The notes beneath the pieces are model-generated. The model had not been told where the DNA came from and made no database searches. It worked only from the letters and a program-made list of their open reading frames with translations. The position numbers were made by a program, and so were the translations under genes. From an uncultured Clostridia bacterium (GTDB lineage: Bacteria; Bacillota; Clostridia; TANB77; CAG-508), in assembly GCA_944390965.1 (NCBI GenBank), contig CALXRW010000006.1, positions 1-61,608 of the forward strand: a stretch of 61,608 nt of DNA. The letters run 5' to 3'. Position 1 is the first letter of the stretch. Every line of letters starts with the position of its first letter. Shown piece after piece: positions 30,112 to 39,116 of the stretch.

Positions 30112-30417
30112 GCCAAAAGCTTCAATAGAATCCTTATACTTCTTATCTGTAGGATTAGTGTCAATCTTAACAATTGCTTTTTTCCAATTTGCTGTTTTTC
30201 CAAGGTGTGCTCCTACTCTTTTTTCTTTTCCTAATACATTCATAGTATTTACATTTAATACTTTTACTTCAAAAAGTTTTTCAACTGCTGTAGCAATTTG
30301 AATTTTATTTGCATTTTTTGCTACTTCAAAAGTATATTTTCCCTCTTGAATATCTGAACTACTTTTTTCTGTAATGATTGGTCTTAAAATAATGTCTTCT
30401 GGTTGCATTTTAAGCAT
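30106..30417 (-). CDS. rplW: 50S ribosomal protein L23
   Basis: 103 residues; [20 protein letters not shown] and [11 protein letters not shown]-like sequence near the end. Docks SRP and trigger factor at the tunnel exit. Start overlaps rplD by eight bases. The stop lies in the truncated third copy of the tandem repeat. Confidence 0.97.
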   Translation of the reverse strand: MLKMQPEDIILRPIITEKSSSDIQEGKYTFEVAKNANKIQIATAVEKLFEVKVLNVNTMNVLGKEKRVGAHLGKTANWKKAIVKIDTNPTDKKYKDSIEAFGV

Positions 30418-31033
30418 ACACCTCCTCTAATTTCTTAGCTGTATCTACAGTTATAATTAATTTGGTGTATTTTAATAAATCAAATACATTAATGGTATTA
30501 ACAGCTAACGCTTTTACACCTTCAATATTTCTAGCAGATAGCATTACATTTTGGTTTGCTTCAGGTAAAAGAATTAAAGCTTTTCCTTCTACTTTTAAAT
30601 TCTTTAATGCATTTGCCATTGGTTTTGTTTTAATCTCTTTTAAATCCATTTTATCTACTACTAATAATTGGTTGTCTAATACTTTAGAACTTAAAATAGA
30701 TTTAATAGCTAATTGTTTTTCTTTTTTGTTTACTTTATATTTATAGCTTCTTGGTTTAGGTCCTAAAGCAATACCGCCTTTAAACCAATGTGGTGCTCTG
30801 ATACTACCTTGTCTTGCTCTACCTGTTCCCTTTTGTCTCCATGGTTTTCTTCCACCACCAGATACCTCTGCTCTTGTTTTTGTACTTTGTGTACCCTGTC
30901 TTTGATTTGCTAAATAGTTAGTTAATACACTATGTACAACTGCTTCGTTTGGTTTAATACCAAAAACTTCTTCATTTAGTTCGATGGTATTTACCTTTTT
31001 CCCTGTCATATCATATACATCTATTTTAGGCAT
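30410..31033 (-). CDS. rplD: 50S ribosomal protein L4
   Basis: 207 residues; the tunnel loop [20 protein letters not shown] is diagnostic. In E. coli L4 regulates the S10 operon by binding its leader; whether it does here is unknown. Confidence 0.98.
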   Translation of the reverse strand: MPKIDVYDMTGKKVNTIELNEEVFGIKPNEAVVHSVLTNYLANQRQGTQSTKTRAEVSGGGRKPWRQKGTGRARQGSIRAPHWFKGGIALGPKPRSYKYKVNKKEKQLAIKSILSSKVLDNQLLVVDKMDLKEIKTKPMANALKNLKVEGKALILLPEANQNVMLSARNIEGVKALAVNTINVFDLLKYTKLIITVDTAKKLEEVYA

Positions 31034-31049
31034 TTCTCTTACTCCTTTC

Positions 31050-31682
31050 TTAGTTATTCTTTACAGAATCTTTAATTTTTAGAATAGCGCCTTTATTTCC
31101 AGGAACACTACCTTTTACTAAAATTACATTTTTATCTAAATCTACTGCAACTACTTCTAGGTTTTGAATGGTTACTGTTACTTTTCCCATATGTCCTGGA
31201 AGTTTCTTACCTTTGAATACTCTTCCTGGTGTTGATGTAGGTCCCATTGAACCAGGTCTTCTATGATACATAGAACCATGTCCCATTGGTCCTCTATGTT
31301 GTCCATGACGTTTAATAACACCTTGGAATCCTTTTCCTTTAGTAATTCCTTGAATATCTACTTTATCTCCTACTACAAAAATATCTGCTTTTACTTCATC
31401 TCCTACTTTGTAGTTTTCGATATTATCTACTCTAAATTCTCTCAAATTTTTCTTTAAAGCTAATTTTGCTTTTGCAAAATGTCCTTTTTGTGGTTTGTTC
31501 ATTTTGCTTTCTTTTACATCTTCAAATCCTAATTGAATACTATTGTATCCATCTTTTTCTTCATTTTTAATTTGTACTACTGTACAAGGTCCTGCTTCGA
31601 TAGCAGTTACTGGAATTACCACACCTTTTTCTCCAAAAATTTGTGTCATTCCAATTTTTTTACCTATGATTGCTTTTTTCAT
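31050..31682 (-). CDS. rplC: 50S ribosomal protein L3
   Basis: 210 residues; [32 protein letters not shown] and [20 protein letters not shown]. Complete. Confidence 0.98.
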   Translation of the reverse strand: MKKAIIGKKIGMTQIFGEKGVVIPVTAIEAGPCTVVQIKNEEKDGYNSIQLGFEDVKESKMNKPQKGHFAKAKLALKKNLREFRVDNIENYKVGDEVKADIFVVGDKVDIQGITKGKGFQGVIKRHGQHRGPMGHGSMYHRRPGSMGPTSTPGRVFKGKKLPGHMGKVTVTIQNLEVVAVDLDKNVILVKGSVPGNKGAILKIKDSVKNN

Positions 31683-31726
31683 TATGATTTTTCCTCCTAA
31701 CTATTGGCTGGTATCCCAGCTTGGTT

Positions 31727-32053
31727 TTATAATTTAATTTCAATTTCAACACCAGCAGGTAACTCTAATTTCATAAGTGTATCTACTGTTTTTTGTGTTG
31801 GGTAAAGAATATCGATTACTCTTTTATGTGTTCTCATTTCAAATTGTTCTCTAGAATCTTTATGCTTGTGTGGAGAACGAATTACAGTTACGACTTCTTT
31901 TTCTGTTGGAAGTGGAATAGGTCCTGAAACTTGTGCTCCTGTTCTTTTAGCAGTATCTACTATTTTTTCAGCAGACTGGTCTAAAACAACATAGTCATAT
32001 CCTTTCAATCTTATTCTCATTTTGTCGCTTCCTCCATTTTGTTTTGTTGCCAT
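31727..32053 (-). CDS. rpsJ: 30S ribosomal protein S10
   Basis: 108 residues; [20 protein letters not shown] and [20 protein letters not shown]. The N-terminus [12 protein letters not shown] is a few residues longer than usual, but the ATG at 32053 has a good AGGAGG site. First gene of the operon. Confidence 0.98.
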   Translation of the reverse strand: MATKQNGGSDKMRIRLKGYDYVVLDQSAEKIVDTAKRTGAQVSGPIPLPTEKEVVTVIRSPHKHKDSREQFEMRTHKRVIDILYPTQKTVDTLMKLELPAGVEIEIKL

Positions 32054-32314
32054 ATTTTATACCTCCTTATTTCATGTTAGGGATATTTCCCTTTTGTATG
32101 AGCTTTGCTTGGTTCGTATGGCAAGTTTTTCTCCAACGCTTCCTGGTGTTTCTTACTTATCCTTTATAAAAGCCTAAGATTATTAGATTTCTTAGGATAA
32201 GTAGTAAACATTTTAAAACTTATCCGCTTTGGTCTATGCCAAAACATACTCCACAGGAGTTCCCTCCACCCGTAAGAGTGTAGCCACATCCTGCTTCAAC
32301 GCTAAACTCAATGC
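32054..32314 (-). promoter_or_regulatory. Leader of the S10 operon
   Basis: About 260 nt of untranslated RNA between the promoter and rpsJ. It can form GGAACTCC-type and CCTAAG/CTTAGG stems, a long-range TACTTATCC / GGATAAGTA pairing and a GGGAAATATCCC stem near the start. Firmicute S10 leaders are known sites of ribosomal-protein feedback. I see no T-tract terminator inside, so regulation, if any, would be translational. Confidence 0.55.
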
Positions 32315-32320
32315 TTGATT

Positions 32321-32350
32321 ATTATACTATACTTTTCCTAGTAATGTCAA
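32321..32350 (-). promoter_or_regulatory. Sigma-A promoter of the S10-spc-alpha operon
   Basis: Consensus TTGACA (32345-32350), 18-base spacer, consensus TATAAT (32321-32326). It is the best promoter in the window and diverges from the promoter of the orphan gene at 32457. Confidence 0.85.
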
Positions 32351-32383
32351 GCTTTTTTGAAAAAATCTTGAAAAATACGTCAT

Positions 32384-32412
32384 TTGCAGTTTTTGTTGTC
32401 ATATGGTATAAT
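32384..32412 (+). promoter_or_regulatory. Promoter of the 61-residue orphan gene
   Basis: TTGCAG (32384-32389), 17-base spacer, TATAAT (32407-32412). AGGAGG follows just upstream of the ATG at 32457. Confidence 0.7.
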
Positions 32413-32456
32413 ATAAGTAGGTTTTTACCTAATAATAAGAGAGGAGGAAGCTTCTG

Positions 32457-32642
32457 ATGAATCAGAAGGATTTTGGCAATTGGTTTTTGCGGTTTAAGGA
32501 AAGATTTCCTGGTACTAGCATTGTCATCGACAACGCTGGTACATTCTTGGGGATTCGCGTCCCCGCAACCATTCAAGAAATTCCAAAGGAATTTCTTGAG
32601 GATGCCGTTGCAATGGGTTTGAAGATTTTCTTCAAAGCCTGA
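32457..32642 (+). CDS. Orphan 61-residue protein, function unknown
   Basis: A free-standing small gene with its own promoter, AGGAGG site and a strong terminator. The protein starts MNQKDFGNWFLRFKERFPGT and ends AMGLKIFFKA; it is amphipathic with no signal peptide or membrane segment. I recognise no family. The gene is clearly richer in G and C than its neighbours and uses CGC, CGG, CCC and GCC codons that the surrounding genes avoid, so it is probably acquired. It holds the only in-frame CGG (codon 12) I found in an otherwise intact gene. Skipping that C would open a different 57-residue frame that looks less protein-like. Confidence 0.7.
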   Translation: MNQKDFGNWFLRFKERFPGTSIVIDNAGTFLGIRVPATIQEIPKEFLEDAVAMGLKIFFKA

Positions 32643-32653
32643 ACCTCTCGACG

Positions 32654-32683
32654 AGCCCCCTGAAGGGGGCTCTCCTTTTTTTA
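32654..32683 (+). terminator. Terminator of the orphan gene
   Basis: GAGCCCCC and GGGGGCTC form an 8-bp GC-rich stem with a TGAA loop, followed by a run of Ts. Textbook intrinsic terminator. Confidence 0.95.
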
Positions 32684-32752
32684 ATTAATAATGAATAAGG
32701 AATAGTGAATAATGAATAATATCGCCAATTATTCATTATTCATTTATATTTA
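32683..32752. repeat. Repeat family R4 (AATAATGAATAATG-type inverted repeat)
   Basis: GTGAATAATGAATAATATCG is followed by AATTATTCATTATTCATT, forming an imperfect palindrome downstream of the metallopeptidase gene. Related arms occur at 35379-35585. Confidence 0.7.
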
Positions 32753-33271
32753 TTTTAATTCCTTCCTTATGCTTTTATAATCTGGCATGCATTCTTCTAC
32801 TAAATTCCAGAATTGTTTTGAATGGTTCATGTGTTTTAAATGGCAGAGTTCATGTAAGATGACATATTCTATCTCCCTTTCTGAATACTTAGCTAGTTTT
32901 TCATTGATTGAAATATTTTTCTTAGCTGAACAACTTCCCCAAGCATAGTTTAAGTCTCTAATACGAACTTTATTAGGATATTCTCCAATTTTCTCTGCAT
33001 AAAAAGGAACCTTTTCTTGTACAATTTGTTTTAGTTTTTCTAATTCTTTTTCTGTCATTTTTTCTTCTTTTGGATTTTGCTTTTGTTTTCTTACTCTATC
33101 AAATATCCACTTCTTTTTTTCTTCTACCACAGAAATTGCTTTTCCCTTTTCCATTTTATACGGAATCGTAACAATTACTTTTGCTTCTTTTATATGAATA
33201 TACATATTTTTAATTCTTTTTCTTATCATTTCATATGAAATTTGTTCATTTTTGTAACTTAATGTTTCCAT
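32750..33271 (-). CDS. DUF45/YgjP-like metallopeptidase
   Basis: 173-residue predicted zinc metalloprotease of the M48-related YgjP/DUF45 family. The zinc motif HELCHLKHMNHSKQFW (HExxH plus a downstream His) is near residues 137-152 and is preceded by the typical RDLNYAWGSCSAKKNIS. Length is at the short end of the family (~170-240). Cytoplasmic, with no signal peptide. Substrate unknown. It lies downstream of spoVG, separated by a terminator. Confidence 0.88.
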   Translation of the reverse strand: METLSYKNEQISYEMIRKRIKNMYIHIKEAKVIVTIPYKMEKGKAISVVEEKKKWIFDRVRKQKQNPKEEKMTEKELEKLKQIVQEKVPFYAEKIGEYPNKVRIRDLNYAWGSCSAKKNISINEKLAKYSEREIEYVILHELCHLKHMNHSKQFWNLVEECMPDYKSIRKELK

Positions 33272-33290
33272 TTTCTCTCCTATACGTCAA

Positions 33291-33324
33291 AAGGAGTTAT
33301 CCTACTTTTTAGGATAACCCCTTA
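33291..33324 (-). terminator. Terminator of spoVG
   Basis: GGTTATCCTA pairs with TAGGATAAC on the minus strand, followed by TCCTTTTG. It lies within 20 bases of the spoVG stop. Confidence 0.75.
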
Positions 33325-33337
33325 ATTTTTTATTTTA

Positions 33338-33607
33338 TTATTCAGCTGTTTCTGCTTCTGGATTATCATAAGCTTCTAAAATAGCTTTTTGAATTTTCTC
33401 CCTTGTATCAGCATTAATTGGATGAGCTATATCCTTAAATTCTCCGTTTGGAGTTTTTCTGCTTGGCATAGCAATGAATAATCCATTTTGGCTTTCAATA
33501 ACTTTAATATCATGAACAACAAATTCATTATCAAAAGTTACAGAAGCTACTGCTTTCATTCTGTTTTCAGAATTTACTTTTCTTAAACGTACGTCTGTAA
33601 TTTGCAT
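33338..33607 (-). CDS. spoVG: Septation regulator SpoVG
   Basis: 89-residue RNA/DNA-binding regulator of septum formation, sporulation and virulence traits in Firmicutes. [50 protein letters not shown] and INADTREKI are near-perfect family matches. It has a predicted sigma-H promoter upstream, as in B. subtilis. Complete. Confidence 0.97.
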   Translation of the reverse strand: MQITDVRLRKVNSENRMKAVASVTFDNEFVVHDIKVIESQNGLFIAMPSRKTPNGEFKDIAHPINADTREKIQKAILEAYDNPEAETAE

Positions 33608-33677
33608 AATTTTTTCCCGCCTTCCAATGTATTAAAAATATTACACAAAAAATTTAATTTTTATGTATAAGTATAGT

Positions 33678-33704
33678 ATTCGCCAAAAAAAACTTTTTTC
33701 CTTC
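33678..33704 (-). promoter_or_regulatory. Sigma-H-type promoter of spoVG
   Basis: Minus strand GAAGGAAAA (33696-33704), 11-base spacer, GGCGAAT (33678-33684). This matches the Bacillus sigma-H consensus RnAGGAwww-N11-12-RnnGAAT. The spoVG P1 promoter of B. subtilis is a classic sigma-H promoter. Confidence 0.65.
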
Positions 33705-33826
33705 TAATTTTTACATTTTGTTAATTTTTTTCTTTTGCTATTTCTATAATATGTTTAGCTGTAGCTGTTTAAGTAGTAATAGGACATTCCCCATTTTGTT
33801 CTACTTAACATATTATACAATAAGTA

Positions 33827-33855
33827 TTGAAAATTTATGTTTTTCAGTGTATAAT
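33827..33855 (+). promoter_or_regulatory. Sigma-A promoter of murC
   Basis: TTGAAA (33827-33832), 17-base spacer, TATAAT (33850-33855), 32 bases before the murC start. Confidence 0.8.
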
Positions 33856-33887
33856 TCTTTTAGTTTTTGTATGGGAGTGAATACTTT

Positions 33888-35300
33888 ATGATTAAAATAT
33901 GTGATTTAAATGAATTAAAACATTATAAAAATATACATATGGTTGGTATTGGTGGTATTAGCATGAGCGGTATTGCCGAAATTCTTTTTAATTGGGGATT
34001 CCATGTGACTGGTTATGATGCCTGTGATAGTGAGATTGTAAGGAAATTAAACGAAACTGGTATTCCGGTTGTAACAGAACATAATTTAGATTTTATTAAT
34101 CAAGCAGATCTAGTTGTTTATACTGCCGCTATAAAAAAAGATAATCCAGAATTAGTAGAAGCACGTAATCTTGGAGTCCCAACCATTGAAAGAAAAGACT
34201 TTTTAGGAATTATTACAAAATCTTATTTAAATACCATTGGTATTTCTGGAACACATGGAAAAACGACAACTACATCTATGGTATCTCTTTGTTTTTTGGA
34301 AGAAAATTTAGACCCAACTATTCAGGTTGGAGCTATGTTAAAACAAATTAATGGTAATTATCGAATTGGAAATAGTAATTATTTTATTATTGAAGCATGT
34401 GAATATGCAGAGAGTTTCCTAAAATTTCATTTGAAATCTGCTGTTATTTTAAATATAGATAATGACCACCTAGATTATTTTAAGACCTTTGAAAATATTA
34501 AACATGCTTTTGTAAAGTATGTAAAAAAATTACCAAAAAGTGGTTTTTTAGTATTAAATGCTGATGACCCAAATTGTCTTCATTTACGTGAAGAAACAAA
34601 AGCTTCAGTTGTTACACATGGTTTAAAAAATCCAGATGCAGATTTTATTGCAAAGGATATTCAATTTGATGAAAATGGTTGTGCTCGTTTTCAAGTTTAT
34701 TATCATTCAGAATTTTATGAAACATTTTCTTTATCTGTTCCTGGAATTCATAATGTATCTAACGCTCTAGCTACTATTAGTTTATGTCATTGTTATGACA
34801 TTTCTAAAAATGCCATGAAATCTGCTTTAGCAAAATTTACAGGTGCTAATAGAAGATGTGAATTATTAGGCAAAATTTCTAATGGAATAAAAGTATTTGA
34901 TGATTACGGTCATCATCCTACTGAAATTCATGCGACTGCTTGTGCTATTTCTCAGAAAAAATTTCATTCCTCATGGGTTGTTTTTCAACCACATACCTAT
35001 AGTAGGACTCAAAATTTATTGAAAGATTTTGCCAAAGCATTGCTTGATTTTGATCATATTATTATTACAGATATTTATGCTGCACGAGAAACTAACACAT
35101 ATGGCATTACTTCTGAGCACTTAGTAGATGAGATTAAAAAATTAGGCAAAAATGCCATATACATACAAAATTTTGATGAGATTGTGAAATATTTAGAACA
35201 ACATATAGAACCAGATGATTTAGTCTTAACATTAGGTGCTGGAACCGTAGTTGATGTTGGCAAAATTTTAGTAAAAAATAATATAAACAAGAGGAGCTAA
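33888..35300 (+). CDS. murC: UDP-N-acetylmuramate--L-alanine ligase
   Basis: Adds the first amino acid of the peptidoglycan stem peptide. I choose the ATG at 33888 (MIKICDLNELKHY), eight bases after GGGAGTG; an upstream ATG would add seven residues over the ribosome site. 470 residues. Domains: N-terminal UDP-binding (HMVGIGGISMSGIAEIL), central ATPase (GISGTHGKTTTTSM, near residue 115-128) and C-terminal GANRRCELLGK and DDYGHHPTEI. Monocistronic on the plus strand, divergent from spoVG. Confidence 0.97.
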   Translation: MIKICDLNELKHYKNIHMVGIGGISMSGIAEILFNWGFHVTGYDACDSEIVRKLNETGIPVVTEHNLDFINQADLVVYTAAIKKDNPELVEARNLGVPTIERKDFLGIITKSYLNTIGISGTHGKTTTTSMVSLCFLEENLDPTIQVGAMLKQINGNYRIGNSNYFIIEACEYAESFLKFHLKSAVILNIDNDHLDYFKTFENIKHAFVKYVKKLPKSGFLVLNADDPNCLHLREETKASVVTHGLKNPDADFIAKDIQFDENGCARFQVYYHSEFYETFSLSVPGIHNVSNALATISLCHCYDISKNAMKSALAKFTGANRRCELLGKISNGIKVFDDYGHHPTEIHATACAISQKKFHSSWVVFQPHTYSRTQNLLKDFAKALLDFDHIIITDIYAARETNTYGITSEHLVDEIKKLGKNAIYIQNFDEIVKYLEQHIEPDDLVLTLGAGTVVDVGKILVKNNINKRS

Positions 35301-35328
35301 GTGAAATAAATCACTTAGTTCCTAATTG
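35291..35328 (+). terminator. Terminator of murC
   Basis: GGAGCTAAGTGA pairs with TCACTTAGTTCC and overlaps the stop codon. AATTGTTTATT follows. Confidence 0.75.
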
Positions 35329-35342
35329 TTTATTATATGTTT

Positions 35343-35585
35343 CTTTCTGGGTTCGTCAAGACGAACCCCTACATATGTAATTAATGAATAGTGAATAATT
35401 AATAATGAATGATGAATAATTTCTTCTTTCGGGTAATTTCTTTGCAGCACGGGGTCGCTTAAGTCGCGGCGACACCCTACATGCTAATTATTCATTATTC
35501 ACTATTCATTCTTCATTATTCATTAATTTTGTTTTACAACATTACCAATTTTTTCTAATGAATAGTGAATAATTAGTAATGTTGC
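35343..35585. repeat. Nested palindromes between murC and spoIVB (families R1 and R4)
   Basis: GGGTTCGTC-AA-GACGAACCC followed by CCTACAT (35348-35373) and GTAATTTCTTTGCAGCACGG with a GTCGC...GCGAC stem (35432-35480) share the R1 layout but with different stem sequences. The second is enclosed by complementary R4 arms at 35379-35423 and 35482-35530. No gene is visible in 35301-35716. Confidence 0.7.
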
Positions 35586-35716
35586 AATATTTCAAAATTC
35601 TCTTTTATTTTATCTTTTTACGTCATTTTTGTCAATATTTTTCTCATGAAATACCCTACTATTATAGTCTTTTATCTCAGTTAGATTTTTTCTTTTTAAG
35701 TCTAGCATTATTGATT

Positions 35717-36959
35717 TTAGTCTGTTTCTCTCATTTGTTTTATCATTAAATCTGCAAATATGCCATATCCTTTGCTTGGATCATTTACTAACACATGTGT
35801 AACAGCCCCACAAAATTTTCCATTTTGAATAATAGGTGATCCGCTCATTCCTTGAATAATTCCACCTGTTAAGTTTAATAATTCCTCATCTGTTACTTTA
35901 ATTACCATGCTCTTATTTGTTGTATTGTTATTAGGATAAATTTTTTCTATTTCTATATCATATTCTTTTTTAACATTATTTTCTAGAGAACATATTATTT
36001 TAGCTGGACCTTCTTGAATTTCTTCTCTCAATGCTACTTCCATTTCATTTTGATTACTAATGTTTAATGCAGCAGGATTTTTTAATTTTCCATAAATTCC
36101 AAATGAAGTATTTTGATAAATTTCTCCTATGCTTGGTTGATTCACAATACTTCCTTTTATTTCTCCGGGTATTCCTTTTTCGCCCTTTACAATGGAAACA
36201 ATATTAGAAGTAACTACTTCTCCTTCTGCGATGTCTAGTAATTCTTCTGTATCAATATCCATAATTCCATGTCCGGAGAGCTGCAAACATTCCTGTAGAT
36301 GGTTCATAAAAACTTACTGTTCCCACCCCTGCTGCTGCATCTCTTACCCATAGTCCTAGTTTATATTCATTTGAGCCTGTTTGTGCCGGTTCTATTTGTG
36401 TTTCTTCTACTTGTCCATCTCTTACATATTTAATCGTTATCTCTTGCCCATTTGAACTATTTACGGTTTGTATTAATTCTGCTGTACTACCAACTTGCTT
36501 TTCATTTATTTCTATTATCATATCTCCTTCTTCTATTCCAGAATTTTCATATGGTTTTACCTTTTTATCTAGACTATCTATTTCTGACATACCTACGACT
36601 AATACCCCATTAGTATAAAGTTTTAACCCTATACTGGTACCCACTGGTATTACAGTTGTTTTAGGTATTACATTCACACTTACTTCTTTTAACGGAATAC
36701 TCCCTAAAAGGCTTAATTCTAATTCTACTTCTCCTGTTTTTTCTGAAATAATATTTTTTTCATTCAAGCTACTAGATGCCTCTACTATTTCTTCATTTTG
36801 ACTGTTTTTTTCTTTGATTCGAATGCCCAAAACAGTATTTAATTGCAGTGTTTCTCCTTGAAATAAAATAAGACTATCTGGTATAGCCGTAATATTACTT
36901 GCATAAATTAAAGCAATGATAGCAATAATAAGCAGTAAATAAATCTTTATTTTTTTCAA
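35717..36959 (-). CDS. spoIVB: SpoIVB peptidase, interrupted by a +1 frameshift at CGG
   Basis: Serine peptidase that activates pro-sigma-K processing during sporulation. The N-terminal signal anchor (about residues 5-25) and the PDZ domain (IEEGDMIIEINEKQVGSTAE) are in the first frame, which stops shortly after GMFAALRTW. The expected ALGHGIMDIDTEELL and the catalytic S55 domain continue in the +1 frame to 35717, including the nucleophile motif GGIIQGMSGSPI. The junction is GCT CTC CGG ACA; dropping one C gives CTC GGA CAT, restoring the catalytic GHG. Joined length is about 413 residues, normal for SpoIVB. Same type of lesion, at the same codon, as recD2. Confidence 0.9.
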
Positions 36960-37072
36960 TTTTGTTTACCTTCTTTTTTCTTTTTCTTTTAGAATAACCA
37001 TTTTTTTTATTTTTATTCCAAACAACTATTAATCATATTTTTATTGATAGAAAGGTACATTTTCCTCTATTC

Positions 37073-37114
37073 AAAAAAATATTGATTTTGCTTTGCAAAA
37101 TCAATATTTTTTGA
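37073..37114 (-). terminator. Terminator of the Tad-like operon
   Basis: AATATTGATTTTGC and GCAAAATCAATATT form a perfect 14-bp stem with a 3-base loop, followed by Ts on the minus strand. It lies within 10 bases of the last gene. Confidence 0.92.
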
Positions 37115-37117
37115 ATT

Positions 37118-38521
37118 TTATATATTTAATTCATTTGATTTGTTATATAACCTATATTTTTCTCTTGCTACTGTTTCTAATAATAGTTTTCTTCTTGTAT
37201 TGGTAATCACTGGTTCATAGTTATTTGAAACCATACAATAATAACAAAGTTCATAATTTCCATAATCAAATGGTTCATAAGTTCCGGTTGTTGGATTTTG
37301 ATAATCACTTTGTGTTCTATATGTCCATTCCCTTGTTGTTTCATATGAGCCATTTACTTCTTCTGTTCTTTCTACTTGTATTTTTTCAAATAAATATTGT
37401 TTATGTCCTATTATCCCTGATTCTACCATCTGTGGGCAATCATATTTATGTATTTTTCCATTAGCGTCTGTAAAACAAACTGTATTCTCTGTTACCATTT
37501 CCTTATTCATAGTGTTTACTACATAAGAATAACCATTATACACTTTTAACCCCATTGGAATTCCCTGCATAAATCCAATAACAGAAATATTACTTAAAAT
37601 TTGATCCCATTCTGTATCTTGTAATACAGGCATTCTAAAATTGTAAGAGGAATTTCTTGAGTATGAAGCCATTGCGGCATTTAGATTATTTTGAATGGAT
37701 AATTTTATAATTCCTTTTCTATGGGAATTGAAAATAGAATTATCCTCTCTTGGATTGTTTTCTGCATTTTCAAAATTTAAAATTTGTTGTGTATGTCCTG
37801 CAAATTGGCTATAGGATTCTTGATCCCAGTCTCCTATTGGCTTGGCATCCCCTTCTGTAATTTCTCCTAGCTCATCTGTTACCCATTGTGTAAAATTATA
37901 GGCATTTTTATAATATTCTTTTGCCTCTGAATCAGTAATGGTAATGCCATCATATACAACATTGTCACCATTTACAGTTAGCAAATCTAAGCTTTCTAAA
38001 TATCCTGCTTTTGTTACATATTCGCTTCCAATATTCCCATAAACTGTTAAATAATTATCCAATGTATAATTTATAACAACATCAATATTTCCTCTTTGAT
38101 ATCTTACTGTATAATAAATATATGGTTTTAAAATATGTTCATATTCACCTGTTGTTTGGTTTATTACAGGTGAATAAATATAATATCCATCATAAAGGGT
38201 ATAAACTAGTGCTGGTATATACTGCATGATATAATCTTGATTTTGCCCATCAACTCCAAAACCTAATGCTAAACTAGATGCAAATGTATTAATAGAAGCA
38301 TTTACATCTCTTATCATAGATTGTGCACTTTTAGAAGTCAAATCATTTAATGTGTTTGTCTTAAATGCTTTAACAGCATCATATACTGCTACATTTAATG
38401 TAGCAGTATATGTTTCCTGTAAACTTAATACATCTATTTGTGTTTTCGTATACATAGAAAACAATAATATCACTGGTAATATAATTATAATAAATATCAC
38501 AGTAAGGTTTTGTAGTCTCAT
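37118..38521 (-). CDS. Large pilin-like/TadE-TadG-like exported protein
   Basis: 467 residues and the last gene of the Tad-like operon. A single N-terminal hydrophobic segment (about 7-25, VIFIIIILPVILLFSMY) is followed by a long extracellular region rich in Tyr, Asn and Thr. The pattern NVAVYDAVKAFKTNTLND resembles the start of TadE/TadG minor pilins. There is no known enzyme motif. It may be a tip or anchor subunit. A possible C-terminal pair CYYC is present. Function inferred only from context. Confidence 0.72.
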   Translation of the reverse strand: MRLQNLTVIFIIIILPVILLFSMYTKTQIDVLSLQETYTATLNVAVYDAVKAFKTNTLNDLTSKSAQSMIRDVNASINTFASSLALGFGVDGQNQDYIMQYIPALVYTLYDGYYIYSPVINQTTGEYEHILKPYIYYTVRYQRGNIDVVINYTLDNYLTVYGNIGSEYVTKAGYLESLDLLTVNGDNVVYDGITITDSEAKEYYKNAYNFTQWVTDELGEITEGDAKPIGDWDQESYSQFAGHTQQILNFENAENNPREDNSIFNSHRKGIIKLSIQNNLNAAMASYSRNSSYNFRMPVLQDTEWDQILSNISVIGFMQGIPMGLKVYNGYSYVVNTMNKEMVTENTVCFTDANGKIHKYDCPQMVESGIIGHKQYLFEKIQVERTEEVNGSYETTREWTYRTQSDYQNPTTGTYEPFDYGNYELCYYCMVSNNYEPVITNTRRKLLLETVAREKYRLYNKSNELNI

Positions 38522-38553
38522 TCTTCTTCACCTTTATTTTAAACTTTTGTATT

Positions 38554-39081
38554 CTACCTACCTGTACTCATTACAACTCCTGAATGTGAAGCAGCAATTT
38601 GATAAGTATCATCTCCACTTAAGCTATAGAAAAAGTTTCTAAGCATTTCAGATATAGTCTTGTTTGTATTTTTTACTTTAACAGATACAATATCCCCTTC
38701 TTTTAAGTTTTTAACACCATTGTTATTTCTTGTTTCTTCTAGTATTTGTGATGTATATTCAGAATAATATAAATTCTCTCCTATTTTAGTAGTAGAGGTT
38801 CCTGCCGCAGGTTTTCTACCTGGGTTTGAGTCTTGAATTTTGAATTCTAATTCTACATCATAAGCATTTCCAGTTGCTGCTAATCTCTCTATGAATGTAC
38901 CATAATTTGCCTCAGTAAATTTCCCAGTTGTTCTAATATTATCTACAAACTGAGTTGTAAGTGTTTGTATATTTAATTGGGTAATATCGTCTGTTCTCTC
39001 TGATACTGACATAAGTGGAAAAACAAACATTAGTGTTGCTGCTAAGAAAATTGCAATGATAGTAATTAAGGTATCTCCCAT
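38554..39081 (-). CDS. Pilin-like membrane protein of the Tad-like operon
   Basis: 175 residues. The N-terminus MGDTLITIIAIFLAATLMFV is a hydrophobic helix without a cleavable leader, then a region RTDDITQLNIQTLTTQFVDN that resembles TadE minor pilins, then a soluble domain. Preceded by a GGAGG-type site. Unassigned, but the layout matches its neighbours. Confidence 0.68.
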   Translation of the reverse strand: MGDTLITIIAIFLAATLMFVFPLMSVSERTDDITQLNIQTLTTQFVDNIRTTGKFTEANYGTFIERLAATGNAYDVELEFKIQDSNPGRKPAAGTSTTKIGENLYYSEYTSQILEETRNNNGVKNLKEGDIVSVKVKNTNKTISEMLRNFFYSLSGDDTYQIAASHSGVVMSTGR

Positions 39082-39116
39082 TTTTTCTCACACTCCTCCT
39101 TTTCTTGCTTCTTATC

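Noticed and set aside
32322-32576. 84-codon minus-strand frame opposite the orphan gene
   Set aside because: It overlaps the S10 promoter and the plus-strand gene and has no ribosome site; it is a shadow.
35301-35716. Small gene between murC and spoIVB
   Set aside because: Only palindromic repeats; no frame with a ribosome site and codon bias.
35717-36307. Separate serine protease gene
   Set aside because: It lacks the PDZ and membrane anchor and continues the SpoIVB sequence exactly at the frameshift; it is not an independent gene.
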